Origin: Zeaxanthinibacter enoshimensis | GTDB taxonomy: Bacteria; Bacteroidota; Bacteroidia; Flavobacteriales; Flavobacteriaceae | Assembly: GCF_004362865.1 (NCBI RefSeq) | Contig: NZ_SNYI01000002.1 | Coordinates: 1-64,000, forward strand | DNA: 64,000 nt | Direction: 5' to 3' | Notes under the pieces: model-generated | What the model was told of the DNA's origin: nothing | Database searches by the model: none | The model's input: the letters and a program-made list of their open reading frames with translations, nothing else | Shown: piece after piece, positions 44,201 through 54,390 of the stretch | Layout: each line of letters opens with the position of its first letter | Numbering within the stretch: the stretch's first letter is position 1 | Translations under genes and position numbers: made by a program

Positions 44201-44947
44201 TTAGATTACTTTGGCTTCGTTATGCAGTAGTTCTACCAGTTCGCCGACATTGTCCGCATCTACCAGTTTAACTTCTCCCTTGGGAGCTGGCTTTTCAAAA
44301 CGGGTCTCCTTTGTAGCAGGGGTGGCATCTACCGGCGGTACTACGTTCAGTTTTTTCTGCCGTGCCATCATGATTCCCCTCATGTTCGGGATCCTCAGGT
44401 CGCTTTCTTCAACCAGGCCTTTCTGCCCGCCGATGATCAGGGGTAGGGTGGTGGAAACTTTTTCTTTTCCCCCGTCGATCTCCCGGACAGCTGTGGCGTT
44501 GTTGCCATCTACCTCCAGGCTGATACAGGTATTGACGAAATTCATATCCAGCAGTGCAGCCATGATCCCGGGAACCATTCCGCCATTGTAATCGATAGAT
44601 TCCCGACCGGCAATGACCAGGTCATACCCTCCGTTCTTGACCACTTCGGCCAGCTGGCGGGCTACGAAAAATCCATCAGCAGGAGCAGCGTCCACGCGGA
44701 TGGCCTCATCGGCTCCAATGGCCAGGGCTTTCCGGATGGTGGGTTCTGTACTGGCTTCTCCTACGGTAGCTACGTGCACCGTGGCACCTTGTTTTTCTTT
44801 GAACCACATGGCTCGGGTGAGTCCGAATTCATCGTTGGGGTTAATAACGAATTGTATGCCGGAAGTGTCAAATTTGGTGTCGCCTTCCGTGAAGTTGATC
44901 TTGGAAGTTGTATCGGGTACGTTGCTGATGCAAACCAGAATTTTCAT
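44201..44947 (-). CDS. etfB: Electron transfer flavoprotein subunit beta
   Basis: 248 residues from ATG at 44947 (MKILVCISNVPDTT). The AMP-binding loop and signature AGRESIDYNGGMVPG and VREIDGGKEKVSTTLPLIIGGQKGL are present. It is the partner of EtfA. A 20-bp perfect palindrome lies 53 nt upstream of the start, a likely operator. Confidence 0.96.
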   Translation of the reverse strand: MKILVCISNVPDTTSKINFTEGDTKFDTSGIQFVINPNDEFGLTRAMWFKEKQGATVHVATVGEASTEPTIRKALAIGADEAIRVDAAPADGFFVARQLAEVVKNGGYDLVIAGRESIDYNGGMVPGIMAALLDMNFVNTCISLEVDGNNATAVREIDGGKEKVSTTLPLIIGGQKGLVEESDLRIPNMRGIMMARQKKLNVVPPVDATPATKETRFEKPAPKGEVKLVDADNVGELVELLHNEAKVI

Positions 44948-44999
44948 GTACAATAGTTTTTTAATGTATGGCCGCTAAGATAGCCATTAATTTTGAAAA

Positions 45000-45019
45000 T
45001 TACTATGCGTGCATAGTAA
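45000..45019. promoter_or_regulatory. 20-bp palindrome, candidate operator for etfBA
   Basis: TTACTATGC-GT-GCATAGTAA: two perfect 9-bp half sites around a 2-bp centre, in the divergent region between etfB and pdhB. Length and symmetry suit a TetR- or MarR-type dimer. No such regulator gene is in the window. Confidence 0.65.
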
Positions 45020-45125
45020 ATTATCTTCTTTTTTTTAAAGCCTGTGTCGGCGTATTTGCTAGATATTTTTCTATTTTTGTTCGCATTCTTAAGAAACAAC
45101 ATTTTTAAAGCGTCCGCACAGAAAG

Positions 45126-46103
45126 ATGAAAACATTACAGTTTAGAGAAGCCATAGCCGAGGCGATGTCGGAAGAAATGAGAAAAGATGAATCCATCTAC
45201 CTGATGGGAGAGGAAGTTGCCGAATACAATGGCGCTTACAAGGCTTCTAAAGGGATGTTAGATGAGTTTGGACCGGAAAGGGTGATAGATACCCCGATTT
45301 CGGAACTCGGTTTTGCCGGGGTCGGAGTAGGTTCTGCCATGATCGGGAACAGGCCGATTATCGAGTTCATGACCTTTAACTTTGCTTTAGTAGGTATAGA
45401 CCAGATCATCAATAATGCCGCTAAGATCCGGCAGATGTCAGGAGGCCAGTTCAACTGCCCGATCGTTTTCAGGGGACCAACCGCTTCTGCAGGCCAGTTA
45501 GCTGCGACCCACTCACAGGCTTTCGAGAGTTGGTTTGCCAACTGCCCGGGACTAAAAGTGGTGGTGCCTTCTAACCCTAAAGATGCCAAGGGGCTGCTGA
45601 AATCAGCTATCCGCGATGACGACCCGGTTATTTTCATGGAGTCCGAGCAGATGTATGGCGATAAAGGAGAAGTGCCTGAGGATGAATATACCATTCCACT
45701 GGGGGTGGCCGATGTGGTCCGCGAAGGGACCGATGTTACCATCGTGTCTTTCGGGAAGATCATCAAAGAGGCTTATAAAGCTGCGGATGAGCTGGAGAAG
45801 GATGGTATAAAATGCGAGATCATCGATCTGCGTACCGTACGTCCTATGGATCATGATACCATCCTGAACTCTGTAAAGAAAACCAACAGGCTGGTGATCC
45901 TGGAAGAGGCCTGGCCTTTTGGAAATGTCGCAACAGAGATCACTTACCAGGTGCAGTCCAAGGCATTCGATTTCCTGGATGCGCCTGTCATAAAGATCAA
46001 TACCGCCGATACCCCTGCGCCTTATTCTCCCGTATTACTGGAAGAATGGCTGCCTAACCACAAGGATGTGATCGCCGCGGTAAAAAAGGTGATGTACAAA
46101 TAA
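45126..46103 (+). CDS. pdhB: Pyruvate dehydrogenase E1 component, beta subunit
   Basis: 325 residues. It is the TPP-dependent E1-beta half that, with E1-alpha (not in the window), decarboxylates pyruvate. It shows LMGEEVAEYNGAYKASKGML, RVIDTPISELGFAGVGVGSA, and the C-terminal transketolase fold with IDLRTVRPMDHDTI. The assignment to pyruvate rather than branched-chain 2-oxo acids follows the typical flavobacterial sequence and is slightly uncertain. A strong terminator follows 23 nt after the stop. Confidence 0.9.
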   Translation: MKTLQFREAIAEAMSEEMRKDESIYLMGEEVAEYNGAYKASKGMLDEFGPERVIDTPISELGFAGVGVGSAMIGNRPIIEFMTFNFALVGIDQIINNAAKIRQMSGGQFNCPIVFRGPTASAGQLAATHSQAFESWFANCPGLKVVVPSNPKDAKGLLKSAIRDDDPVIFMESEQMYGDKGEVPEDEYTIPLGVADVVREGTDVTIVSFGKIIKEAYKAADELEKDGIKCEIIDLRTVRPMDHDTILNSVKKTNRLVILEEAWPFGNVATEITYQVQSKAFDFLDAPVIKINTADTPAPYSPVLLEEWLPNHKDVIAAVKKVMYK

Positions 46104-46125
46104 CAGCGATCCGCTGTAAGGAATC

Positions 46126-46165
46126 AAAAGCTCCGTTGACCTAAGGTGGACGGAGCTTTTTTTTT
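46126..46165 (+). terminator. Terminator of pdhB
   Basis: AAAAGCTCCGT pairs with ACGGAGCTTTT (46150-46160), followed by more T; the loop itself can pair further (ACC/GGT). Confidence 0.92.
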
Positions 46166-46247
46166 GATAAGTTTAGTAAGTCAAGCCGCAGGGATGGTTT
46201 ACATTTGACCCTTCCCGGAAGTACTGTATATCCCGCTCCGGACAACT

Positions 46248-48746
46248 ATGAAGAAATCATTGTTCTGCATCCTGGTGTTCTTAAGCTCGGTCTCCCTCTT
46301 CTCCCAGACCAAGGTGGCGGGTATTGTAAAGGATGAGGGCGGATCTGCGGTTGCATTTGCCAACGTACTGTTCGCTGGTTCCAGGGAAGGGACCATTACT
46401 AACGACGATGGGCGATTCTACCTGGAATCCGATTCGGATTATGACTCCCTCCAGGTGTCTTTTATCGGCTACACCACCCGGCAGGTTCCCCTGAAGAAGG
46501 GTGCAAACTACGACCTGGAAATTGTGCTGGAAGAAGGCGGTGAACAACTGGACGAAGTGATTGTCTATGTGGGCAAACAATCCAAGAAGAACAACCCTGC
46601 TATAGAGATCCTGAAGAAGATCTGGGCCAAGAAACGGATCAACGGGCTCAGGATGTTTGAGCAGTACCGCTACGATAAGTACGAGAAACTGGAATTTGAC
46701 CTGAACACCATTGACAGTTCCGTGATCAAAAGCAAGCTTTTTAAGGGGATGGAATTCGTTTTCCAGGACCTGGATACCTCGCGGATAACGGGGAAGACCT
46801 ACCTGCCGCTTTTTTTGAACGAGACCTTTGCCAGGGTATACGGGGATAACACCCTGGACCTGGAGAAGGAAGACCTGCTGGGTTCCAAGAATTCCGGTTT
46901 CAGCAATAACCAGGCGATCACAGCCTTTGTAGAGGACCTGTATTCGGATTACAACATCTATAACAACTACCTGAAATTCTTTGATAAAAGTTTTACCAGC
47001 CCGCTCTCGCGAACCGGGATCGACACCTATAATTACGTGCTGGCAGACAGTGCTTATATCGGGGATAAATGGTGTTACAACATTGTATACTACCCCAGGC
47101 GGAAGAACGAGCTCACCTTTAAAGGTGATTTCTGGGTGAACGATACCACCTTTGCGATTGCGAAGATCAACCTGGAAGTGACCAAGAGTGCCAACATTAA
47201 CTGGGTAAAGGAGATCTATATAGAACAGGACTTCGAGGTGCTGAACGATTCTGTATTCCTGTTGAAGAGGGACTATATGCTTAGTGATTTCAGTTTGAGC
47301 AAGAAAGAGAAGTCGAGAGGCGTCTACGGCAAGCGGACCACGGTGTACGACAATTACGTATTTGAAGAGCCCCGGCCCAAGGAATTCTATTCGCGCAAGA
47401 CAGACCCCTATAATCCCCTCATTTTTGAGCGGGACAGCGTTTTCTGGGCCAATAACCGTTTGGAATCGTTGAACAAGGATGAGAAGGGGATCTACGAACT
47501 GCTGGATACCCTGAAAACGGTTCCCCGCTTCAGGACCTATTACGATATTGTCAGTATCCTGGGTTCGGGGTACGTGGAGATCGATAAATGGAATGTTGAT
47601 ATCGGGGACCTCTACAGCACCTTCGGATATAACGATGCCGAAGGTATCCGTGTCAGGGCAGGGGCGCGGACCTATTTTGGGCAGAACGATCCCTGGAGGC
47701 TGGAGGGATACCTGGCATATGGCCTGGAGGATCAAAAGGTGAAACACGGCTTCTCGGCCAAGTTCCTCCTGGATCGCGGAACCCGGCTTATCCTCTCTGG
47801 GGGTAACCGCCGGGATGTGGAACAGCTGGGCCTAAGCCTGACTGCCACCAACGATGTCCTGGGCCGCAGCGTGGCTTCTTCCTCTGTCTTTACCGTGGGT
47901 GCTAACGACCGGCTGACCAGGATCAACCTAACGACCTTGAACCTGGAACTGGAGCCCCTGCTTAATTTCCGGGTGCGCTTCGGGGGATCTTTCCGGCAGC
48001 TGGAATCAGCCCTGCCCGATGCCTTCAGCCTGGAGTACCTGGACCCGGAATCCCCCGGCGGAATTGCCTCGGAAATAAAACAGTTTGATATTACCACCAT
48101 CCTCATTTATACCCCCGGGAAAAGGACCATCGGCTACGGGGTAGAGCGGCGTGATATCAATGATACCTACAGTACCCTGCTCCTGAATTATACCCAGGGA
48201 CTGGAAGGTTTCCTGCAAAGTGATTTTAACTACAGCAAACTGCAGTTCTCCTATTCCCAACCCTGGCAAGTAGGGGGGATCGGACGCTTGATGTCTACGG
48301 TAGAAGTAGGCAGGACTTTTGGAGAAGTGCCGCTGGGCATGCTGAACGTGATCCCGGGGAACCAGACCTTTTTTACCTTGTACAATACGTTTCCAAACCT
48401 GGATTTTTACGAATTCGTGACCGATACTTACGCATCCCTTCACCTGGAACACAATTTTAACGGGCGCCTCTTCTCCAGGATCCCCCTGCTGAGGAAAGCC
48501 AATCTCAGGGAGATCGTCGGCCTGAGGGGAGTCTGGGGCGAGTTGTCTGAGGCTAACAAGACCTTGAGCAGTCCGGCCAATATACCGTTGATGGCACCCG
48601 ATGATGCTGTTTATTGGGAATACTCCTTCGGGGTGGGCAATATCTTCCGCATCTTCCGCATCGATTTTAACTTCCGTGGCAATTACCTGGACCAGCCAAA
48701 TGCCCGTACCTTTGCCATTACCGGCACTTTCGGCTTCAGTTTCTGA
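46248..48746 (+). CDS. DUF5686 outer-membrane protein with carboxypeptidase regulatory domain
   Basis: 832 residues. The signal peptide ends near LFSQ. A CarboxypepD_reg beta-sandwich (about 22-100, GSREGTITNDDGRFYL, FIGYTTRQVPL) is followed by the DUF5686 region and a C-terminal beta-barrel ending in FGFSF with terminal Phe. The layout resembles the plug-carrying outer-membrane proteins of Bacteroidota, but no TonB box or SusC signature is visible. Function unknown, probably a transport or surface role. Confidence 0.88.
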   Translation: MKKSLFCILVFLSSVSLFSQTKVAGIVKDEGGSAVAFANVLFAGSREGTITNDDGRFYLESDSDYDSLQVSFIGYTTRQVPLKKGANYDLEIVLEEGGEQLDEVIVYVGKQSKKNNPAIEILKKIWAKKRINGLRMFEQYRYDKYEKLEFDLNTIDSSVIKSKLFKGMEFVFQDLDTSRITGKTYLPLFLNETFARVYGDNTLDLEKEDLLGSKNSGFSNNQAITAFVEDLYSDYNIYNNYLKFFDKSFTSPLSRTGIDTYNYVLADSAYIGDKWCYNIVYYPRRKNELTFKGDFWVNDTTFAIAKINLEVTKSANINWVKEIYIEQDFEVLNDSVFLLKRDYMLSDFSLSKKEKSRGVYGKRTTVYDNYVFEEPRPKEFYSRKTDPYNPLIFERDSVFWANNRLESLNKDEKGIYELLDTLKTVPRFRTYYDIVSILGSGYVEIDKWNVDIGDLYSTFGYNDAEGIRVRAGARTYFGQNDPWRLEGYLAYGLEDQKVKHGFSAKFLLDRGTRLILSGGNRRDVEQLGLSLTATNDVLGRSVASSSVFTVGANDRLTRINLTTLNLELEPLLNFRVRFGGSFRQLESALPDAFSLEYLDPESPGGIASEIKQFDITTILIYTPGKRTIGYGVERRDINDTYSTLLLNYTQGLEGFLQSDFNYSKLQFSYSQPWQVGGIGRLMSTVEVGRTFGEVPLGMLNVIPGNQTFFTLYNTFPNLDFYEFVTDTYASLHLEHNFNGRLFSRIPLLRKANLREIVGLRGVWGELSEANKTLSSPANIPLMAPDDAVYWEYSFGVGNIFRIFRIDFNFRGNYLDQPNARTFAITGTFGFSF

Positions 48747-48888
48747 GTTTACTGTCCGTGGATCCCGGAGCGCTGCAGTTATCAGGGAACAAGGCAATTG
48801 CGGCTTCGTGGGCGGAAATTTATTGTTTCATATTCTAATCGGTTTTACTACTTTAGCCCACGTTTAAACCAAAAAATAACTAATCAAC

Positions 48889-51228
48889 ATGGAAAGTTTT
48901 GTGAAATTCTTGCCTGCCTTCGGGATCCTGGGCTTGCTATTTGTTTTCGTTAAAAATGCGTGGGTCTCCAAACAGGATGAGGGCGATGCTAAAATGGCAA
49001 AAATTGCCAAAAACATAGCCGATGGGGCTATGTCTTTCTTAAAAGCCGAATATAAAATTCTATCAATATTTGTCCTTGCCGTAGCTATACTGCTATACTT
49101 TAAAGGCGAAGCCGAGACCGGGTCTCACGGGATGGTTGCCGTATCCTTTATCGTAGGGGCCATCTGCTCTGCACTGGCCGGTTTTATCGGGATGAAAGTA
49201 GCCACAAAGGCCAACGTAAGAACTACACAAGCTGCCAGGACTTCCCTGGGAAAAGCACTGGAGGTAGCATTTGCCGGAGGTTCAGTAATGGGTCTTGGCG
49301 TAGTGGGCCTGGGCGTGCTGGGGCTGAGTGGATTGTTCATGATCTACCAGAATATCTGGGAAGGTGCCGATAAAGTACCGCTGGTACTGAATGTACTTTC
49401 CGGATTCTCACTGGGAGCTTCTTCTATCGCACTTTTTGCACGTGTGGGTGGAGGAATTTATACCAAGGCAGCCGACGTAGGAGCTGACCTTGTTGGAAAA
49501 GTTGAAGCAGGTATCCCCGAGGATCACCCGCTTAACCCTGCTACTATTGCCGATAACGTAGGGGATAACGTAGGTGATGTTGCCGGGATGGGAGCTGATC
49601 TGTTCGAATCATACGTAGGTTCCATCATCGGAACCATGGTACTGGGAGCCTATATCTTTACCCCGGATTTTGGCGGACTGGGAGCGGTTTACCTGCCCCT
49701 GGTTCTTGCAGCCCTGGGAATCGTTATGTCGATCATCGGAACTTTCTTCGTGCGTGTTAAAGAGGGAGGTAATCCCCAGACTGCATTGAACGTAGGTGAA
49801 TTCGGATCAGCTATTTTAATGGTTATCGCTTCTTATTTCATTATCCAGATGATGATCCCTGACTCAGTAGAAGGATTGCCATTTGGTGCAATGGGTGTAT
49901 TCTGGGCTACTATAGCCGGACTTGTTGCCGGGCTTGGAGTTGGTAAGATAACAGAGTACTATACAGGAACCGGGAAAAAACCCGTGATCAACATCGTACG
50001 CCAGTCAGAAACCGGTGCTGCCACCAATATCATTGCCGGTCTTGGAGTGGGGATGATGTCTACGGCTGTGCCGATCATCCTGATCGCTGCCGCTATCCTG
50101 GTGTCTCACCACTTTGCCGGACTGTACGGGATCGCGATCGCTGCGGTAGGTATGCTTGCCAACACGGGTATACAGCTGGCTGTGGATGCTTACGGGCCAA
50201 TCTCGGATAATGCAGGAGGTATTGCCGAAATGGCTGAGCTTCCTAAAGAAGTAAGGGAACGTACTGATAAACTGGATGCGGTTGGAAATACCACTGCAGC
50301 TATCGGGAAAGGATTCGCGATTGCTTCTGCGGCCTTGACTGCCCTGGCCTTGTTTGCAGCATTTATGAAGGTGGCCGGTGTTACTTCTATCGATGTATCA
50401 CGACCAGATATCATGGCCGGTCTGCTTGTAGGAGCAATGCTCCCATTCGTCTTTTCTGCATTATCGATGAATGCTGTAGGACGTGCCGCTATGGCTATGA
50501 TCAACGAAGTACGTCGCCAGTTCAGGGATATCCCGGAGCTGAAAGCAGCGCTTGAACTGATGCGTAAATACGATTCAGATATTTCTAAGGCCACCCCGGA
50601 GGAGCAAAGGATCTTCCACGAAGCAGACGGTGTTGCAGAATACCAGAAGTGTGTGGCAATTTCCACTACTGCTTCTATCCGCGAGATGGTTCTGCCCGGG
50701 ATCCTGGCCATTGCCGTTCCTGTTGCTGTTGGTTTCCTCGGAAGTGCAGAAATGCTGGGAGGCCTCTTAGCAGGAGTTACCTCTGCCGGTGTGCTGATGG
50801 CGATCTTCCAGTCTAATGCAGGTGGCGCATGGGATAACGCTAAGAAGATGATAGAAGCTGACGGCCGTAAAGGTACAGATGCTCATAAAGCTGCCGTAGT
50901 TGGGGATACCGTTGGAGATCCGTTCAAAGATACTTCCGGCCCTTCCCTGAACATCCTTCTGAAATTAATGTCGGTTGTGGCCCTGGTCATTGCCCCGAGT
51001 ATTGCAGTAGGTGACGATATGGCTGCGGTACAACCTGCCCCCGCTGTTTACGAATTGACACAGGAAGAGGTGATGGCTGCTGCAGACAGCCAGGCGATCC
51101 ATTACGAGGATGCCCTGGAAGCCGGATCCGAGGAAATTGTAAGCACCGAAATGGCGCCGGAAGTAAAGACAGCTGTCAAAAAAGAAGTACTGCTTACAGA
51201 AGTGAAGAAAGTACAAACGAAAAGCTAA
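48889..51228 (+). CDS. hppA: Membrane-bound ion-pumping pyrophosphatase
   Basis: 779 residues with about sixteen helices. Substrate motif [11 protein letters not shown], the D-x7-K-x-E signature, is followed by [22 protein letters not shown]-terminal [12 protein letters not shown] and [17 protein letters not shown] complete the site. [10 protein letters not shown], with Ala rather than Lys, is the pattern of K+-dependent enzymes. Whether H+ or Na+ is pumped cannot be settled. An unusual cytoplasmic or exposed tail of about 70 residues follows the last helix (from near 708), rich in Ala, Glu, Val and Lys, absent from most homologues. Confidence 0.95.
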   Translation: MESFVKFLPAFGILGLLFVFVKNAWVSKQDEGDAKMAKIAKNIADGAMSFLKAEYKILSIFVLAVAILLYFKGEAETGSHGMVAVSFIVGAICSALAGFIGMKVATKANVRTTQAARTSLGKALEVAFAGGSVMGLGVVGLGVLGLSGLFMIYQNIWEGADKVPLVLNVLSGFSLGASSIALFARVGGGIYTKAADVGADLVGKVEAGIPEDHPLNPATIADNVGDNVGDVAGMGADLFESYVGSIIGTMVLGAYIFTPDFGGLGAVYLPLVLAALGIVMSIIGTFFVRVKEGGNPQTALNVGEFGSAILMVIASYFIIQMMIPDSVEGLPFGAMGVFWATIAGLVAGLGVGKITEYYTGTGKKPVINIVRQSETGAATNIIAGLGVGMMSTAVPIILIAAAILVSHHFAGLYGIAIAAVGMLANTGIQLAVDAYGPISDNAGGIAEMAELPKEVRERTDKLDAVGNTTAAIGKGFAIASAALTALALFAAFMKVAGVTSIDVSRPDIMAGLLVGAMLPFVFSALSMNAVGRAAMAMINEVRRQFRDIPELKAALELMRKYDSDISKATPEEQRIFHEADGVAEYQKCVAISTTASIREMVLPGILAIAVPVAVGFLGSAEMLGGLLAGVTSAGVLMAIFQSNAGGAWDNAKKMIEADGRKGTDAHKAAVVGDTVGDPFKDTSGPSLNILLKLMSVVALVIAPSIAVGDDMAAVQPAPAVYELTQEEVMAAADSQAIHYEDALEAGSEEIVSTEMAPEVKTAVKKEVLLTEVKKVQTKS

Positions 51229-51251
51229 GCTTGCTTAGTTTTGTTTCAGTC

Positions 51252-51285
51252 AAAAAAACCCGCAAGACCGCTTGCGGGTTTTTTT
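51252..51285 (+). terminator. Terminator of hppA
   Basis: AACCCGCAAG-ACCG-CTTGCGGGTT flanked by A and T runs; strong and bidirectional in form. Confidence 0.95.
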
Positions 51286-51328
51286 ATGCTGCAGTATCTT
51301 TTTCTCTCATGAATTATTAACTTCTCTC

Positions 51329-52597
51329 ATGAATTACGACGACCTTATAATACTGGGAATTTCCTTTGGTCTTGGCATGCTCAATGGCCTGCAACGGCAG
51401 TCCGAAGATGACCGGATCGCCGGCGTGCGTACTTTTACACTCATCGCTATCCTGGGTACCCTGGCCGGGTTCCTGACCCGGAACCTGGACAATCCTTACC
51501 TGGTTCCATTTTTTGGATTGGCGATCACTGCTTTCCTCGTGATGGGGAACGTGATAAAACTGCGGAAACTAGATGAAGCGCATATCGGGCAGACCACGGA
51601 AGTTGCTGCCCTGCTTATGTATGCCATTGGTGCGTACCTTGTCCTGGGTGACCGGACGATAGGGGTGCTGATGGGGGGAGGAATGGCTATCCTGTTATAT
51701 GTAAAAGAACGCCTGCATGGACTTATCGAGAACTTGAAAGCAAAGGAGCTGAATGCTATCATGACATTCGCCGGTATTTCCCTGGTGGTGCTGCCTATCC
51801 TGCCCAACGAGACCTATGGCCCCTTTGATGTGCTTAATCCTTATAATATCTGGCTGATGGTCGTCCTGATCGTCGGGATCAGTGTGGTGGGGTATTTTAT
51901 TTACAAGTTTGTAGGGACCAAGGTGGGGATCATTTCTAACGGTATTCTCGGGGGACTGATCAGCAGTACAGCGACCACGGTCAGTTATTCCAGGAAGACC
52001 AAAGAGACAGCCGATATTGGCAAGATGGCAGCCTTTATAATTACTGCGGCTTCTGCCATTGCCCTGGTTAGGGTGCTGGTAGAGGTTAGCGTGGTGGTGC
52101 CTGAAAAATTAGGATCCCTGATGACCCCTATCCTGGCCGAGTTTGTAATTATGGCCGGTCTCTGTATAGGGATGTTCTACCTCATCAATAAGGAACAGGA
52201 ACAGGACGAGATGCCCGAACCTTCTAACCCCGCCCAGTTTAAAAGTGCATTGGTCTTTGGCTTACTTTATGCACTCATTCTCCTGGCCGTGGCCTTTGTA
52301 AAGGAAGAGTTCGGTAATAATGCCCTCTACGTAGTTTCTATCATCAGTGGTCTTACCGATGTGGATGCCATTACCCTATCTTTATCCCAGCTGATGAAAA
52401 AAGGAAGCCTCGAGGTGGAATCCGGGTGGCGGCTGATCCTGCTGGCATCGCTGTCTAATTTGCTGTTCAAAGGGATAATGGCGGCGGTCCTCGGAAGCAG
52501 GGAACTGACAAAATGGATTTCTATTACCTTTGGAGTATCCATAGCCGCAGGTTTACTGATCATGTGGCTCTGGCCTGAATCCTGGCATTTCTTTTAA
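51329..52597 (+). CDS. MgtC/SapB-DUF4010 family membrane protein
   Basis: 422 residues from ATG at 51329. The first helices (about 5-140) are MgtC/SapB-like, with GLGMLNGLQRQSEDDRIAGVRTF holding the conserved Arg-Thr-Phe, and the rest is the DUF4010 region with GLTDVDAITLSLSQ. About eleven helices are visible. MgtC relatives affect Mg2+ homeostasis and ATP synthase, but the long DUF4010 form is uncharacterised. The start lies within the second of two 15-bp direct repeats. The next gene begins 2 nt after its stop. Confidence 0.85.
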   Translation: MNYDDLIILGISFGLGMLNGLQRQSEDDRIAGVRTFTLIAILGTLAGFLTRNLDNPYLVPFFGLAITAFLVMGNVIKLRKLDEAHIGQTTEVAALLMYAIGAYLVLGDRTIGVLMGGGMAILLYVKERLHGLIENLKAKELNAIMTFAGISLVVLPILPNETYGPFDVLNPYNIWLMVVLIVGISVVGYFIYKFVGTKVGIISNGILGGLISSTATTVSYSRKTKETADIGKMAAFIITAASAIALVRVLVEVSVVVPEKLGSLMTPILAEFVIMAGLCIGMFYLINKEQEQDEMPEPSNPAQFKSALVFGLLYALILLAVAFVKEEFGNNALYVVSIISGLTDVDAITLSLSQLMKKGSLEVESGWRLILLASLSNLLFKGIMAAVLGSRELTKWISITFGVSIAAGLLIMWLWPESWHFF

Positions 52598-52599
52598 GA

Positions 52600-53619
52600 A
52601 TGATATTTAAAAAAAAACAAGACCCCCTGCAAATCATTGCGTTCCAGACTTACGGGACCAACAGCCACTTCTATGCGAAGGGCCGAGCGCTCGAAGATGA
52701 AAATATAGATCTTTCCAATAAAGGCTTCTGGAAACTGCTGATCAATACCTGGAAACGTTTCGAGACCGATGAAGTAGGGGATAGTCCAATAGACATCCAC
52801 CTCCCGAATGGGAAGGTCATTAAGGCCAGGACCGACTCGGAAGGCTATTACCTGGCCGATGAAAAGCTGGAAGACCTTGAGGAATACGCCAACGAGGAAG
52901 GATGGTTGCCTTACGAAGTAACCTATGATACTTCCGGGGTTGATCCGACCCGGATCCGTGAAAACCGTTTCCCCGGGGAAATCCTTATACCCCCTGCCAC
53001 AGCTGAATTCGGGGTGATCAGTGATATTGATGATACCATCCTGCATACAGGCGTGGTCTCTTCCCTTAAGTGGCAGGTGATCTTCAATACCGTTTTCAAG
53101 CGACCCGAAAAACGGACCCCCCTGGACGGGGCTGCCCAGTTTTACCACCTTCTGCACAGGGGGAAGACCGGGGAGGGTTCTAACCCTATCTTCTATGTCA
53201 GCCATAGTCCGTGGAACCTGTACCGCTACCTGGAACTGTTCCTGAAAGAACATAACTTTCCTAAAGGACCCATCCTGTTGAGGAGTTTTAAGAGTTTCCT
53301 GAACCGCAAGAAAGTGGTAGAGAAACCACAGAAGCAAAAAGAAATACTGAATATCCTGGAAACATACCCGAACCTGAACTTTATCCTGATCGGGGACAGC
53401 GGGGAGCACGATGCAGATATCTACATAGAGATCGCGGAAGCTTACCCGGAAAGGATCCTGGCTATCTACCTGAGGAGTGTAAAGCACCGAAAGCGGATGA
53501 TGCGGGTAAAGGGGTTATTTAAATCGTACGAAACCGTACCCGTGCTTCTTGCCGAAGACAGTAAACAATTGTTCTCACATGCTTTTGAGAAAGGGTTTAT
53601 CGCAGATCCCGGCCACTAG
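52600..53619 (+). CDS. App1-like (DUF2183) phosphatidate phosphatase family protein
   Basis: 339 residues. ISDIDDTILHTGV holds the DxDxT HAD motif, YVSHSPWNLY and LIGDSGEHDADIY are the other conserved blocks of DUF2183. Yeast App1 dephosphorylates phosphatidic acid; the bacterial substrate is unknown. No signal peptide or membrane helix is seen. It follows the MgtC-like gene by 2 nt, and its stop overlaps the dNK stop of the other strand by 4 bp. Confidence 0.85.
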   Translation: MIFKKKQDPLQIIAFQTYGTNSHFYAKGRALEDENIDLSNKGFWKLLINTWKRFETDEVGDSPIDIHLPNGKVIKARTDSEGYYLADEKLEDLEEYANEEGWLPYEVTYDTSGVDPTRIRENRFPGEILIPPATAEFGVISDIDDTILHTGVVSSLKWQVIFNTVFKRPEKRTPLDGAAQFYHLLHRGKTGEGSNPIFYVSHSPWNLYRYLELFLKEHNFPKGPILLRSFKSFLNRKKVVEKPQKQKEILNILETYPNLNFILIGDSGEHDADIYIEIAEAYPERILAIYLRSVKHRKRMMRVKGLFKSYETVPVLLAEDSKQLFSHAFEKGFIADPGH

Positions 53620-54230
53620 AAAAGTCCGTGGATCTCTGCATCGATCTTGTTGATCACAAAGCCGAGATCTTCCGGTTCGTCCACGAAGTTCAGGTTATCC
53701 ACATCCATGATCAGGAGTTTTCCCTTGGTATAGCTTTGAATCCATGCCTCGTAACGCTCGTTCAGCCTGCTGAGGTAGTCTATAGAGATACTGTTCTCGT
53801 AATCCCTGCCTCTTTTATGGATCTGGTTCACCAGGTTGGGAATAGAACTTCTTAAATAGATCAGGAGGTCCGGCGGTTGTACAAAGGTCTCCATTAATTC
53901 AAAGAGACTGGTGTAATTATTAAAATCCCTGTTGGTCATCAGGCCCATGGCGTGCAGGTTGGGGGCAAAGATGTGAGCATCCTCGTAAATGGTCCTGTCC
54001 TGGATCACAGTTTTCCCGCTTTCACGGATCTTGAGGATCTGCCGGTAGCGGCTGTTAAGGAAGTAGATCTGCAGGTTAAAACTCCACCGTGCCATACTGG
54101 TATAGAAATCGTCCAGGTAAGGATTATCCACCACGTCTTCAAACTGGGCGTCCCAGTTGTAATGTTTAGAGAGTAACCTGGTCAGGGTAGTCTTCCCGGA
54201 GCCTATATTTCCTGCAACTGCAATATGCAT
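53616..54230 (-). CDS. Deoxynucleoside kinase
   Basis: 204 residues from ATG at 54230 (MHIAVAGNIGSGKTTL); ATG at 54236 adds Met-Ala. P-loop GNIGSGKT, FEDVVDNPYLDDFY, and LID RGRDYENSI are present. It phosphorylates deoxynucleosides for salvage (deoxyadenosine/deoxyguanosine type is plausible). This is a second copy of the kinase domain found fused to folK in this window; the two differ clearly in sequence, so they may have different substrate preferences. Confidence 0.92.
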   Translation of the reverse strand: MHIAVAGNIGSGKTTLTRLLSKHYNWDAQFEDVVDNPYLDDFYTSMARWSFNLQIYFLNSRYRQILKIRESGKTVIQDRTIYEDAHIFAPNLHAMGLMTNRDFNNYTSLFELMETFVQPPDLLIYLRSSIPNLVNQIHKRGRDYENSISIDYLSRLNERYEAWIQSYTKGKLLIMDVDNLNFVDEPEDLGFVINKIDAEIHGLF

Positions 54231-54372
54231 GGCCATGTAACGATTTAGGGTTATGCGTTGTTCTGATAAAGGGACACAATATACAAAGTATCCGGGGTTC
54301 CCGAAAAAATAGTCGCGGAAATGCGCGCGGTAAATTCTGGGGTTCAAAATTTTTATTTCGAACCCAAATATG

Positions 54373-54380
54373 TACTTTTG
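54373..54380 (+). promoter_or_regulatory. -7 box of metK with an upstream inverted repeat
   Basis: TACTTTTG is perfect for TAnnTTTG. Just upstream lies the inverted repeat GGGTTC (54340-54345)/GAACCC (54360-54365). The region 54237-54339 between dNK and this promoter shows nothing else. Confidence 0.55.
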
Positions 54381-54390
54381 TCACTGCGAA

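Noticed and set aside
46281-47747. 488-codon minus-strand frame
   Set aside because: Antisense shadow of the DUF5686 gene; composition (many Ile, Val, Gln) mirrors the codons of the real gene.
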